In this document: piece after piece, positions 42,782 to 53,150 of the stretch
How positions within the stretch are numbered: position 1 is the first letter of the stretch
Layout of the letters: each line of letters begins with the position of its first letter
Assembly: GCA_024291935.2 (NCBI GenBank)
Contig: JAGTYA010000026.1
Span: forward strand, 4,203,501 to 4,267,500
Direction: 5' to 3'
Source: Okapia johnstoni
Lineage: Eukaryota > Chordata > Mammalia > Artiodactyla > Giraffidae
DNA: 64,000 bases
Program-made: the position numbers and the translations under genes
Notes under the pieces: generated by a model
What the model was told of the DNA's origin: nothing
The model's input: only the letters and a program-made list of their open reading frames with translations
Database searches by the model: none

Positions 42782-42877
42782 GAAGATGCGGGCAGAGGTT
42801 TACAAGACCTCTTCTTTTTCTTCTTAAACAATAGGTACAAGCTGCCAACTAATTCTAGGGCAAACCTACCTCCTATA
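42782..42877 (+). repeat. Right copy of a second local direct duplication
   Basis: AATAGGTACAAGCTGCCAACTAATTC and CAAACCTACCTCCTAT; partner of 42,007-42,102, about 775 bp downstream. The sequence between the copies is single-copy with no gene seen. Confidence 0.6.
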
Positions 42878-43149
42878 GTTTCTGGAAAATTCACCTCAGT
42901 GTCGAAAGGAACAATGTATCCTCTGATGTGGTTGGTTAAGTGGGGGGTTCCTGATCAGTCCAATGTGAATGTGAAACAGCTTTTATCAATCCACTTATTT
43001 GTGCAAAGGAGGAGGAGCTCCTTGTAGGAAGCTGGAGTCTCTTTCTTAGCCCTCAGTATCAGTTCAAGGTCACCCCGCCCCCACCCCTTCACTGCAGCTG
43101 CAGTGTGGACAGGAGAGCTGGAAAATCTGGCGGGAGGGGCTCTAGAACT

Positions 43150-43215
43150 TCACACCCCTTTCTGGAGTCTCAGCACCCATATCTGTGAAATGGAATCATT
43201 CTCCCTGCTGACTAG
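43150..43215 (+). repeat. MIR core fragment
   Basis: GGAGTCTCAGCACCCATATCTGTGAAATGGAATCATT; sense MIR core, diverged. Confidence 0.55.
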
Positions 43216-43289
43216 GGAGGACTGATTTAAGATGAGGAATGAGAGTGAGACGCATTCTGGGGCTCTGAAAAAATGTGACATAGGACATG

Positions 43290-43720
43290 TGGTGGCAATT
43301 TTGAGTCAGAGGAAAGTATTTAGTCACACTCAGAATTCTGTTTGTAAACTGTCAGGCTGGATGAAAGATCAAGACCTAATTTCAGGCTATATACAGAAAC
43401 CACACTAGAGTTAAATACACAAATAGGTTTAAAGTAAAGAGATGGAAAAAAGATACAAAGAGTGAAATTTCACAGTGCTAAAAAAAAGTCACTTAACCAA
43501 GATGTGGCCATGCTAAATGTGCATGCTATGTAACAGAAGATCAAACTACACCAAGCAAAAATGAACAGAACTGGACAGAGAAATGGATACATCAACAATG
43601 ATAGTTGAAGCTGTCAACACTCCTCTCTCATTAACTGGTGTATCAAGTAGACAGACAATCAAGAGTATACAGGTGACTTACACCATACTATCAACCAACC
43701 TGACCAAATTAAACTTCTAA
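43290..43720 (+). mobile_element. Old L1 ORF2 fragment
   Basis: 'agatcaagacctaatttcaggctatatacagaaacc', 'ggtttaaagtaaagagatgg' and 'aacagaactggacagagaaatgg' follow the endonuclease part of L1 ORF2. It is sense, broken and diverged. Confidence 0.65.
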
Positions 43721-43734
43721 GGATGAAAAACAAA

Positions 43735-43955
43735 TATCTAAAATAAGGTATTTGCTGGATGGAATAAACAACCAATTAGACACTCTAGAAGAAAAGATTG
43801 GGGAACTTAAAGACACAGCAGTGGAAGCCATCCAAAGTGAAGTACAAAGGGGGAAAAAAAGATTGAAAAAACAGTGAGTGACTTCAGGACAGTATCCTGT
43901 GGCCTATTGTACACACAATTGGAGACCCAAGGGCCAAGCAGAGAGAGCGAAGAGT
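43735..43955 (+). mobile_element. Old L1 ORF1-type fragment
   Basis: GGAATAAACAACCAATTAGACAC, GAAAAGATTGGGGAACTTAAAGACACAGCAG and GTGGCCTATTGTACACACAATTGGAG resemble the coiled-coil part of L1 ORF1. ORF1 lies downstream of ORF2 here, the reverse of the native order, so this is a separate insertion from 43,290-43,720. Confidence 0.6.
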
Positions 43956-43984
43956 GTGGTAGTCATTCTCCATCATTCACAACG

Positions 43985-44215
43985 CTCTCCATCCCTTGGG
44001 ATCCCTGCCCCCAGCATCTTCCTCCCACCCTGAATTGGGCGGATTTGTGCAACCAATCACATACTGTAGGAATGATGCTGTGTGACTTCTGAGGCAAAGT
44101 CATAAGAGACTTTGTGCTTTATGATTTACTGTCTTTTAGACCACGAACTCTGGGGGAAATCAGCTGCCATGTCATGAAAGCACTCAAGCCATATATCCTC
44201 CTGATGAAGGCTCCT
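43985..44215 (+). repeat. Possible MLT-type LTR fragment
   Basis: GGAATGATGCTGTGTGACTTCTGAGGCAAAGTCATAAGAG and GGAAATCAGCTGCCATGTCATG recall MLT1-type LTR text. Ends undefined. Confidence 0.45.
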
Positions 44216-44420
44216 TCACCACTCACTAAACATATTAAATATCTTTATTTAGCAGTATTATTACAAAATGTTCCTCTTTATCTCAGCATTAGACTTTGTC
44301 TTAAAGCCTATGTTTTTTCACTGATACAACTACTTCAGCCTTCTTGTATTTACCATTTGCCTGGTTTATCATTTTTCCATCCTTCTATTCTCAATCCGTG
44401 TCTTTATACTAAAGTGTCTC

Positions 44421-44560
44421 CCAGCCGATGAGGCTCTTGCTAGGGAATGCTGGGAGTGGTCAGAGAGGGTCATGTGACCCAATCCCAGCCAATGAGTCTC
44501 TTGCTAGGGAACGCTGGGAAAGAACTCTTGCTACCTTGGAACCTTGAGGAGCCTCCTGTG
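44421..44560 (+). repeat. Partial tandem duplication, 64-bp period
   Basis: CCAGC(C)GATGAGGCTCTTGCT at 44,421 and CCAGCCAATGAGTCTCTTGCT at 44,485 start two 36-bp modules that match at about 33 of 36 positions (both continue AGGGAA(T/C)GCTGGGA). The linker (GTCATGTGACCCAATC) resembles phrases in ancient LTR-like repeats. Confidence 0.7.
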
Positions 44561-44879
44561 ACAAAACAGGAGGGAGCCTGGGGATGTGACCCAGAGATGG
44601 GATGAGAATGCAGCCAGGCTCCTGGGGTGGTGGAGCCTGGAGCAAGCCACTCCTCCACCCCAGGCCTTCCTATACCAGCCAGTGTATGTTGGCCACTCCA
44701 CTTGGAGTCGGGTTTTGGCCTCTTGCAAGCAAGACTCCGAAGTATCCCAAGGCCAGAGGGCCAGAGGGATTGGTGCCCTGGGCCTGGTGATCCTGGCCCA
44801 GCCCATTCAAACCAGGCGAACATGAACACGGGCCCTCCGCACCACAGAGCAGCCGGGCTGGTCCCCTCCCTCAACCGCG

Positions 44880-45540
44880 ACCACGGTGTGATGGGTTTAA
44901 TTTATTGTAGGAAACCCTTAAAGGCGCAGGAGCTTTGGAGAGCTTGTGACAATAGGCATAAAGCACGCATTTAACCCGTCTGAATGGAGGCTAGATTTAC
45001 TGTCTGGGCCAGACGGGATTTTTGTCCCCAAGTCATCTCAGAGTACATTGGCCACTAAAGATCTCAACAGAAGACGAAGACGGGACAAAGGAAGTAAATT
45101 TTAAAAGGAACTTTGTCAAGGAGTTTTAGATGTTCACCAGATAGAAACCGCCGCTGCCCTCACCGAAATGACTGTTGGATTTGCCGAGCGGTTATGGATC
45201 AGAGGATGATGCTAATGAAGGAGTTGAAATGCATGTTTGATGGACCCCGGAGAATGGGGCCAATTTCATACAAGCCTGCAGCAAGGTTAAGGAATCAAAG
45301 AAGGTGGCCATCAGATTTGCTGCCGGGGACAAGGCTCCATTGTCTGGGCCCCCTTTCTCAGCCGGGAAGCGTGTTTTTAACTACAGTGTTTACCAATGTG
45401 TACATCCTAGCCTGGCCGACTGGGCCTGCAGAATTTATGACCAGGAACAAACCTCTTAGAAGGGGAAAAGAAAACAGCTCCTACCAGCTGGGGAAGGGCT
45501 GTTTATGAGGGCCCCGCGGAGCTGCATTAAGAGGTCTGGG
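44880..45540. other. Repeat-free block, candidate conserved noncoding element or exon
   Basis: About 660 bp with no recognisable repeat, balanced composition and many A/T-rich words (TTTAATTTATTGTAGG, GCATAAAGCACGC, GGCTAGATTTACTG). A 131-codon frame at 45,113-45,508 contains four closely spaced cysteines (CPHRNDCWICR region), but the spacing fits no zinc-finger class I know. I favour a conserved regulatory element. Confidence 0.35.
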
Positions 45541-45994
45541 CTTTGCGGGGCTCCGTGGGGGGTGGGCCGCATTTGCAAAGCCAGGGACCTAGCCTTGCAG
45601 ATGGAAGGGGTCTTGCCTTTCGTGAACAATCACAGGAGGACAGAGGCTCCCTCTGAGGCCTCCTGACGGGCTTCAATATGGCTCGTCTCAGTTTTGTCTC
45701 CTTAAGAAAGTCTGAATCTGGGCCCCCTGCAGCTCAGCTTGCCTGCCAGCTCAAGTGCCAGCGTTCACAGGCTGGAGATTTTGAGACGCTTGCAGACACC
45801 CAGCTGGGTTGACAGTGACGCTGTTGATGGAACTGACATTTGTGAACTGGCTCCCCCAGCCTGAAGGTGAGGGACCGTCTCTAAACATCCACGGCAGCCA
45901 CCAACCCCATGCTGAAGACCCTTGACCCAAGGCCCCAACTTGCCCACGTGGCCCCCCCAAGTCCCGTGTTTTCCTGCACATGCCTGGCCCACAC
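45541..45994. other. Single-copy DNA, no gene seen
   Basis: No repeat recognised. Reverse-strand frames around 45,751-46,092 lack domains. Confidence 0.35.
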
Positions 45995-46203
45995 ATGGCT
46001 TCTCTTCCAGGAGCAGACCCTAGTTTGCACATCCTGGCCTTGGACACACTCCAACTCTCATGAACATGCGCCTCCCACCTGCACTCCCTCATCAGGTGCT
46101 CCCAGGTGGCCTCTGTGCTCCATGCCAGCTGGATTCCCCACCCCCTTCTACTCCACTCCTTGTTGCCTGTCCTTGGTCCAAGCTGTTGCCTCTGCCTAGA
46201 ACA
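45995..46203 (+). mobile_element. L2 LINE 3' fragment
   Basis: Pyrimidine-rich text ending in CCTTGGTCCAAGCTGTTGCCTCTGCCTAGAAC, the typical sense-strand L2 3' end. Confidence 0.6.
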
Positions 46204-46388
46204 GGGCTACTCAAACATGGACCCCCCCAGCAGCGGCAACGTCACTGGGAACTTGTGAGACAAGCACATTCCTGGGCCCACCTCCAGCTACTGAATCAGA
46301 ACCTCTTGGTGTTGGGTGGGGTATGCCCAGGGATGTGTTTCAAGCTCTCCAGATGATCCTTATGAATGCTGAAGCCTGAGAGCCCCTC
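46203..46388 (-). mobile_element. MER5A-like hAT element
   Basis: CAGGGCTACTCAAACATGG, CACTGGGAACTTGTGAGACAAGCACATTCC, CTACTGAATCAGAACCTCTTGG and GCTCTCCAGATGATCC follow the MER5A consensus nearly end to end (about 186 bp). Non-autonomous, no coding content. Confidence 0.8.
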
Positions 46389-46459
46389 CTTGTACCACCT
46401 GTGGTCCTCGTCCCTCCACCTCTCTACCCCTTCTCTCTCTGCATCTCTCTCTCTCTCAG

Positions 46460-46602
46460 TTTGAAGCCATTTGTAGCTCAGGTCAGGCCCTGAAGGAGCA
46501 GGTGGCCCCATGGAAGTTTCGTGGGAAGAACAGGCAGCAGAAAGAGGGGGGTCCCTTCACCGTCCCACTTAGGTCTGGATGCTCAGGGTCTTCCCAGACT
46601 CG
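46460..46602 (+). other. Exon-like segment with strong splice signals
   Basis: A ~70-bp pyrimidine-rich tract ending in (CT)nCAG at 46,459 precedes it, and ACTCG|GTGAGTG follows at 46,602/46,603. Frame 1 is open over all 47 codons (starting FEAICSSGQALKEQVAPWKF). I do not recognise the peptide. Forty-seven open codons are expected by chance about one time in ten per frame, so the splice signals carry most of the weight. Confidence 0.25.
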
Positions 46603-46658
46603 GTGAGTGTCAGGAAATGTGAGGAGCTCTGGCTTGCCCTGGAAGGGGCCTGGGAGGC

Positions 46659-47136
46659 TGTATTAATGTCCTAGGGCTGCTGTGATAAATGACCACAAAT
46701 GGGTGGCTTACTACCACAGGAATTCATTCTCTCCCAGTTCTGGAAGCCAGAAGCCCTAAACGAGGGTGTTGGCGAGGCCTTGCTTCTTCTAGAGACTGCT
46801 GTAGGCCTCTCTCCCAGACGCTGGAGGCCGCTGGCAGTCCCGGACACTCTTGGCTTGTAGATGGCTTCACTCCAGCCTCTGCCTTCTTCTCCAGTTGACC
46901 TTCTCCTCACTCTGTGTGTGTGTACATGTGTGTGTGTGTGTGTGTGAGGTCTCCTTCTCCTTTCTCTTAGGAGGACCCCAGTCATTGGCTCACAGCCCAC
47001 CCAAACTCACCGTGATCTCATCTCAAGATCCTTAACTTGATTACACCTGCAAAGATACAATTTCCAAACAAGATCAGATTCCCAGGTACAAGGAATTGGA
47101 CATATCTTTTGGGGGGACATGGTACAACCCATCACA
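46659..47136 (-). mobile_element. Solitary ERVL/MaLR-like LTR, reverse, with internal TG repeat
   Basis: TGTATTAATGTCCTAGGGCTGC to ACAACCCATCACA, with TG...CA ends and near full length (478 bp). Words GGTGGCTTACTACCAC, CTTGGCTTGTAGATGG, CTCAAGATCCTTAACTTGATTACA are diagnostic. A (TG)n run at 46,910-46,948 expanded inside it. No internal retroviral region. Confidence 0.75.
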
Positions 47137-47154
47137 GGTGCTTAGAGCAGCCAG

Positions 47155-47300
47155 TTGAAGGGCATGTGCTCCAGGCAGATGCCTGAGCTCAAAGCTGAGC
47201 TCCATGCTGCCCAGCTCTGTGACCTCCCCCAAGCTGCTTCACTGCTCCAAGCATCAGTGTCCACATGTGAGGACAGGAAATGACTGAACTGTCTCTCTGC
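47155..47300 (+). repeat. MIR SINE fragment
   Basis: CAGCTCTGTGACCTCCCCCAAGCTGC and CATCAGTGTCCACATGTGAGGACAGG; a diverged sense MIR. Confidence 0.6.
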
Positions 47301-47700
47301 CTTCACGTGGCTCCCTCGATTCCATTCTCTATACATCATGCCAGAGTTATGAGGAAAAGGTGTGCGTGCTCAGTCATGTCCAACTCTTTGTGACCCCATG
47401 GACTATAGTCTGTCAGGCTCCTCTGTCCATGGGATTCTCCAGACAAGAATACTGGAGTGGGTTGCCATGCCCTCCTCCAGGGGATCTTCCCAACCCAGGA
47501 GTTGAAACTGTGTCTCCTTGTCTCCTGTACTGCAGGTGGATTCTTTACCTGCTGACCCATCAGAGAAGCCAGAATTTTAAGAAAATGTCATTTCTCTGCT
47601 TAAAACTTTGGGCTTCTTACTGTAACCCCCAAAATATCACCCCACTGCACTCCCTCAGCACCACCAAGCCCTCAGCTGCATCTCGTCATGAGGGCTCTAA
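47300..47700 (+). mobile_element. L2 LINE fragment split by a Bov-tA
   Basis: CATTCTCTATACATCATGCCAGAG on the left and GTCATTTCTCTGCTTAAAACTTTGG on the right read as continuous L2 3' text once the 47,359-47,569 SINE is removed. Confidence 0.65.
47359..47569 (-). mobile_element. Bov-tA SINE, reverse, diverged target duplication
   Basis: TGTGCGTGCTCAGTCATGTCC through CATCAGAGAAGCC. Flanks CCAGAGTTATGAGGAAAA (47,341) and CCAGAATTTTAAGAAAA (47,570) look like a decayed target-site duplication inside L2. Confidence 0.9.
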
Positions 47701-47964
47701 GCAATATTCTGGAATACAAAGACTTTCCCTGAGCTCTCCAGAACATTTCTCCCACCCTCCTCCCCATCACCCACCAACCCCACTCATCCTTCACGTGCCC
47801 ACTCTCTGTCTCCTTCTCTCTCCCCTCCCTCCCTCTCTCTCTAACGAAAGCCAGCTGCAGTCCTGTAGAAATACCCCGTCTCAGGGACGGAAGCTACAAA
47901 TGACTCAGTGAGGGCCCAAGGCCTCTCAGCAACCAGTGAGTGAGCTTCAAAGCAGCTCCTCTGG

Positions 47965-48163
47965 CCCCAGTCAAGCCTTCAGATGAAGTGACCACAGCCA
48001 ACCATATGATTGGAGCCTCGCAAGAGACCCTGAGCCAGAACCACCCAGCTAAGCTGCCTCGGGTTCCTGACCCTCAGAAACTGTGAGATACTGCGTGTTT
48101 ACCACTGTTTGAAGGCACTGCGTTTGGGGATGTTCTGTTACCCAGGAAAGGATAATTGGCACG
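47965..48163 (+). mobile_element. MLT1-type LTR 3' part
   Basis: GCCTTCAGATGAAGTGACC, GAGACCCTGAGCCAGAACCACCCAGC, CCTCAGAAACTGTGAGATACTG and CCACTGTTTGAAGGCACTGCGTTTGG are the 3' half of an MLT1-type LTR. Confidence 0.75.
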
Positions 48164-48914
48164 GTTCCCTTGGACATACACCCAGAGGGCACACCCTGGA
48201 TTACAGGGTCATTTCAACAAGGCAGAAAAGTTCAACATAACTCAGGGCAACAGCTAACACTTGGGGGCTGCAAACAGAGAAGCCGCCTCTGTCTGGGTCT
48301 GCACTTAGCAGATCCTGCCTTTCAGACAAGTCAGAGCAAGAGTGGAGCGTCCGTATTTAGAAGGAAGAAACTTCTAGAAGAGCTCTCTTTCTCCACGCCC
48401 GCAAGTCCTGGGGAGATCGCTGTTTACAGATCCACCGTCGAGGGGTGTGCATCACCCACCCTGCTAATCTGACTGATCGCACATGTTCCCACTTGACCTG
48501 AGTTGTGTTCTGTCTACTTTGCTTGAGTACCACAGAGCCTCGGAGATAGCAGCCTCTCACTTACAGAACCTCCTTGTACTTCAGCCATCTCCCACGTCAG
48601 CTGGCCCCGTACCCCCGTGGCCAGACTGTCTCTGTGTTGCGAGGACTTCGGTCGGGAGATCTGGGGCCCCCAGGATGGCTGGGGAACCCACATTAAAGCC
48701 CAGTTGCTCCTTCCCTGGCCTGACAATCGCCGGAGTGATGGCGGCAGGTGCCACCCTGGCCCCTTTCCCAGCCCCATGCCACAGCATGACTGGGCCCTCA
48801 TCAGCCCTGAGGACCACTGCGTCGTTCTCCCGATGGGTCTTTCAGGCTCTAGCCTGGCCTTTCCGGTGCATCCTCACCTCTGTTCCCATTGATCCATCAT
48901 AAGATACTTCAGGA
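48164..48914. other. Single-copy GC-rich DNA, no gene seen
   Basis: Several frames of 80-139 codons overlap in different readings with no domain. No repeat recognised. Confidence 0.4.
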
Positions 48915-49727
48915 AGCAATTATGAATACATTAGAAACAGATGAAAAGTAGAAATCTTCAGCAAATAAATAGAAGATTAAAAAAAACCAAATTGAAATTT
49001 TAGAACGGAATAATTTCGTAAATGAAATGAAAAACTCACTGACGGATTCAGCAGCAGAACGGAAGAGATAGAGGAAAGAAACAGTGAACTGGAAGACGGA
49101 ATAGTAGAAATGATTGAGTCTGAGCATCAGAGAGAAAATAGACTGTGAGAAGTGGGAGAAAGAAGAAGTGAGTGAGAATAGACTAAGAGAAAGTGAACTC
49201 AGGGTTCTCTGGAACTATTTTTTTAAAAAAGATAAAACATTCATGTCATCAGAGTCCCAAAGTGAAAGGAAAAAACGACAAGATTGAAAAAATACTCTAA
49301 GAAATAAGGGCAGAAAATTTCCCAAATCTGTAAAGAGACATAAATTCACAGATTCAAGAATCTGAGTCAATCCTAAACAGGATAAATCAAAGAAGCCTTC
49401 ACCAAGACACATGCTAATTAAACCTCTGAAAACTAAAGACAACATAAAATCTTGAAAATGCCGAAGGAAAGCCAATAGACCTGAGAGGATAAATAAGCAA
49501 ATACAGAATTATAGCTGGAGATTGCAACACAGCTCTCCCCACGGTTGACAGAACAGCTCGACAGAAGATCAACAAGGAAACAGAAGCGTCAACAGCACCA
49601 TCAACACATAGGAGCTGATCCGTGTTTACAAAACACTCCACATAACCTTTGAGTCAAAGCGGTAGTCCTAAGGGAAATTTTACTTTTTAAAATACATTGA
49701 ACTTAATGAAAAGGAAAATACAGCTTA

Positions 49728-49852
49728 CAGACTTCCCTGGCGGTGCAGTGGCTGAGACTGCAGCTACACAGCAGGAGGCATGGGTTTGATCCCTGGTCAA
49801 GGAACTAAGATCCCACGTGCTGGGTGGTACTGCCCAGAAAGATAATAAGAAA
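49728..49852 (+). mobile_element. CHR-type SINE with perfect target duplication
   Basis: CAGACTTCCCTGGCGGTGCAG through CAAGGAACTAAGATCCCACGTGC. The 14-bp repeats GAAAATACAGCTTA at 49,714-49,727 and 49,853-49,866 are identical and bracket it exactly. Inserted in L1. Confidence 0.94.
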
Positions 49853-51360
49853 GAAAATACAGCTTATAGGCATCGGTGGGACACAGCTAAAGCAGCGCTG
49901 AGAAGAAATTTCATAGCATTAAATGCATTACAATGAAGAAGGGAAAAGAAATCAGTAAGTGAAGCTCCCACCTCATGAACCTAGAGAAAAAAGAGCGAAG
50001 TAAATCAAAAGAAAACAAAAGAGGAGACATAATAAACATAAGAGAAGAATTTTTTTTAATTGGAAACCAAAACAACAAAGAAAATCATAGAAAAAAAGAG
50101 CTGGTCCTTTGAGAACAATAAAAGGGACAAACCTCTAGCAAAACTGACAAAGAAAAAAAGATACAAATTGCTGATACTAAAGGCGAAACAGGGGGTCTGC
50201 AAATCCTAACGATGCCAAGTGGCTAAAACGGAATACTATGAACAACTCTTCACACATAAGTCAGACAACTTAGTGACATTGACTAATTCCTTGACCAGTG
50301 AATGAAATGAAAATTAACTCAGTGGATCACGCACACATCCAACAAGTAGAACTGTGAAGCTTGTAGAGAAAGCATCGAAGGAGATCTTCACGGTCTTGAG
50401 CTAGGCAAAGAGTTCCTAAACTTGGCACCCAAAGCACCACCCATAAAAGGAAAGCTTGATGAATTGGACATCATCAAAAATAAAATCTTTGGCACATCCA
50501 AAAACCCTGTTAAGAGGGTGAAAAGGCAAGCTACAGACTGGTTAAAAAAAAAATGCAATCTATATGTCTGACAAAGGACAAGTATCTAGGATGGGTTTTT
50601 TTTAATTCTTAAAACTCAACAGTAAAGCGAACAATTAGAACATGAGCAAAAGACATGAAGAGACATTTCCCAAAAGAAGGTATTCAGAAGGCGAATAAGC
50701 ACATGGCAAGATGTTCAACGTCATTAGCCATTAATCATGCACGTTGAAACCACAACAAGCTACCACTACACACCTAAAAAAAACACAGTGACAGTGCCAA
50801 GTGCTGGTGAGAACGCAAAGTATTAATAGCTGCATATATCATATATTGCTGGTGGGAACGTGAAATGGTACAGCTACTCAGGAAAATAGTTTGAGGGTTT
50901 CTTAAAAAATTAGTCATGCACTGATGATGTGACCCAGAGGTTATATTCCTGGGCTTTTGCCCCAGATGAATGAAGACTTATGTTCACACCTGTACACAAA
51001 CATTTATAGTAGTTTTATTTGTAATAACCAAAACCTGGACAATATCGAAATGTCCTTCAACAGGTGAATGATCAGACAAACCATGACCTATCCTCACCAT
51101 GGAACACTACTGAGCACTGCAAAGGGATGAATTATTGCTGCAGAGGGCAACTGGATGCATTCCCAAAGACGTGTGCTGAACTAGGGGGAAAAAAAGGAAT
51201 GCATCGTTTGATTTATATCACATTCTTGAAATAACAAAGTTGTCGAAACGGAGAACAGGTCGTGATTCTGTTGTGGTTCCAATTGTGGCAGCTGTGGTTG
51301 CCAGGAATTAAGGAGCAGGGTGGGACAGGAGGGAAGTAGGTGTGGCTGCAAAAAGCAACA

Positions 51361-51625
51361 GGACTTGTGGACACAGCGGCGGGGAGGAAAGGGTATGACC
51401 CGTTGAGGGAACAGCATTGACATGTATACGCCGCCATGTGTACAATAGATAGCTAGTGGGAAGCTGCTGTATAGCACAGGGAGCTGTTTGACTCTCTGGG
51501 GTGACCTAGATGGGTGGGACTGGCGTGGTGGGAGGGAGGGGTATATGTATACATATAGCTGATTCCCATTGTTGTACAGCAGAAACTAACAACATTGTTA
51601 GTTTCTATTATCCTCCAGTTTTTTT
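51361..51625 (+). mobile_element. Ruminant-type L1 3' end nested in older L1
   Basis: GACTTGTGGACACAGCGGCGG, ATGTACACAATAG-type words, ATGTATACATATAGCTGATTCCC and a final poly-T/A stretch are the 3' UTR of the ruminant L1. About 265 bp, 5'-truncated, interrupting the 3' UTR of the older copy. Confidence 0.8.
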
Positions 51626-51900
51626 TTTTAGAAAGGCGGCTCTAGGGATCCTTGCTGGTGATGGAGTGCTCTGTAAATTGACTGCATCCATGCCCGTGTC
51701 CTTGTTATGCTGCTATACTATCATTTTACGCGATGCTACAGATGTTACTGGGGAAGCTGACTGACAGGGAGATGCAATAGCTCTGTGTCCTTACCACTGC
51801 ATGTGAATCTGCAATTATCTCAAAACAAAAAGTGCAATCTTTGAAAAAGAAAAAAGGAGCTAAAGAAATGGGAAAAGGGGGCAACTAAAAAACTGAAAAG

Positions 51901-52120
51901 GGGGACTTCCCTGGTGGTCCAGTGGTTAAGAATCTGCCTTGCAATGCAGGGGACACGAGTTCAGTCCCTGGTCAGGGAACTAAGATCCCACGTGCCTTGG
52001 AGCAGCTAAGTCCACAGGCCTCAACTCCCGAGCCCACGCACCACAACTAGGGAATCCATTCATCACAACCGAAGAGTCCAGATGATGCAACAAAGACCTG
52101 ATGCAGCCAAATAAATTGTT
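51901..52120 (+). mobile_element. CHR-type SINE with perfect target duplication
   Basis: GGGACTTCCCTGGTGGTCCAG through GATGCAGCCAAATAAATTGTT. The 15-bp repeats TAAAAAACTGAAAAG at 51,886-51,900 and 52,121-52,135 are identical and belong to the L1 target. Confidence 0.95.
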
Positions 52121-52401
52121 TAAAAAACTGAAAAGACAAACCACAGAATGGGAGAAGATGATCACAATACAGAGCTCCAGCGAAAGACTTGCAGCTGGAA
52201 TATAAAAACGGTCTCTAAAGGTTAATAAGAAAAAGACAGACAACTTAATTTTCTTACAAGCAGAGGAAAGGCATTAACAGGCACTTCGCAAGGTGGCCGG
52301 GAGAGAGACGGAAAGGTTCTCAACACAGTCAGCAGAGAAATGCGATGAAAGGCGTGTTTACTGCACATCTAACAGAGTGGCTGTAATGAAAAGGACGCGT
52401 G

Positions 52402-52523
52402 AGACACTTCCCTGATGGCCCAGTGGCTGGGGCTCCTCGCTTCCAATGCAGGGGGCACGAGTTCGCTCCCTGGTAGGGGAACTAAGATCCCTCACGCCGT
52501 GCACTGCGGCCAAAAAAAAAAAA
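52402..52523 (+). mobile_element. CHR-type SINE
   Basis: GACACTTCCCTGATGGCCCAG through GTGCACTGCGGCC and an A12 tail. Flanks GCGTGAG and ATGTGAG may be a weak target duplication in L1. Confidence 0.9.
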
Positions 52524-53150
52524 TATGTGAGTGATACGAAATGCTGGCGAGGACGTGGAGCAACACGACCCTCATGCCTCATTGTCAGGGGAGTAAGAGG
52601 AAGCAGACCACTTGGGGAAACTGAGGGGCCATACCTGCGACTCTAGAGCCCAGAATCTCCAGTCCAGAGAAATGATGCCTGTACCCCCCAAGGATGTGCA
52701 CTAACTGCAATGCTCACAGACCCAAGATTGGAAACGGTTCACATGTCTGCTAACAGGTGAGTGGACTGGCTGGGGCAAATTCCCGCAAAGATAGAAAACT
52801 TAGCAATAAAAAAAAAAAATCCTGGATCTCGACAACAATATGGATAAATCTCAAAAAGCTTATCCTGATCGAAAGTCAGGAGAAATGAGCACATGCTGAA
52901 GGATTCCCATTTGAAACTCAGAGACCAGCAGAAGCAGTCTACGGTGACAGAAACCAGGTGGGTGCTCCCTGGGGTCGGGGTATGGAGGGTATTGAACTGG
53001 GTGAGGTCACAGGAAGCCTGGTAGGGGATGGGATTGTGCGTGACCTTGATCTAGGGTAGTTCCATGGGTGTAGACCTAAGTGTGAACCCAGTGGCACTCC
53101 AGATGTGTCATGTTACTTAATATGATAAAAATTCAGCTTAAAAAAATTAA

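Larger units (their letters stand above)
48915..51850 (+). mobile_element. Old L1, long decayed copy with later insertions
   Basis: Sense L1 text runs in native order. ORF1-type coiled-coil sequence lies at 48,915-49,640, the RT region with GGGACACAGCTAAAGCAGCGCTGAGAAG at 49,866-50,230, the ORF2 C-terminus at 50,330-51,240, and the 3' UTR beyond. All frames are shattered. A CHR SINE (49,728) and a younger L1 end (51,361) interrupt it. This is the largest single transposon footprint in the window. Confidence 0.8.
51855..53150 (+). mobile_element. Second old L1 copy, ORF2 C-terminus and 3' UTR
   Basis: AAACTGAAAAG|ACAAACCACAGAATGGGAG (joined across a SINE), GCTGGCGAGGACGTGGAGC, GGTGACAGAAACCAGGTGGG and the 3' tail to TTAATTTTC. 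It repeats the content of 50,500-51,850, so it is an independent copy. Two CHR SINEs are inside. Confidence 0.75.

Noticed and set aside
45113..45508. Cys-rich frame first suspected to be a nuclear-receptor zinc finger
   Set aside because: Cysteine spacing is C-x7-C-x5-C-x2-C rather than the C-x5-C-x9-C-x2-C of that finger, and the first finger is absent. Retained only as part of a conserved-block candidate.
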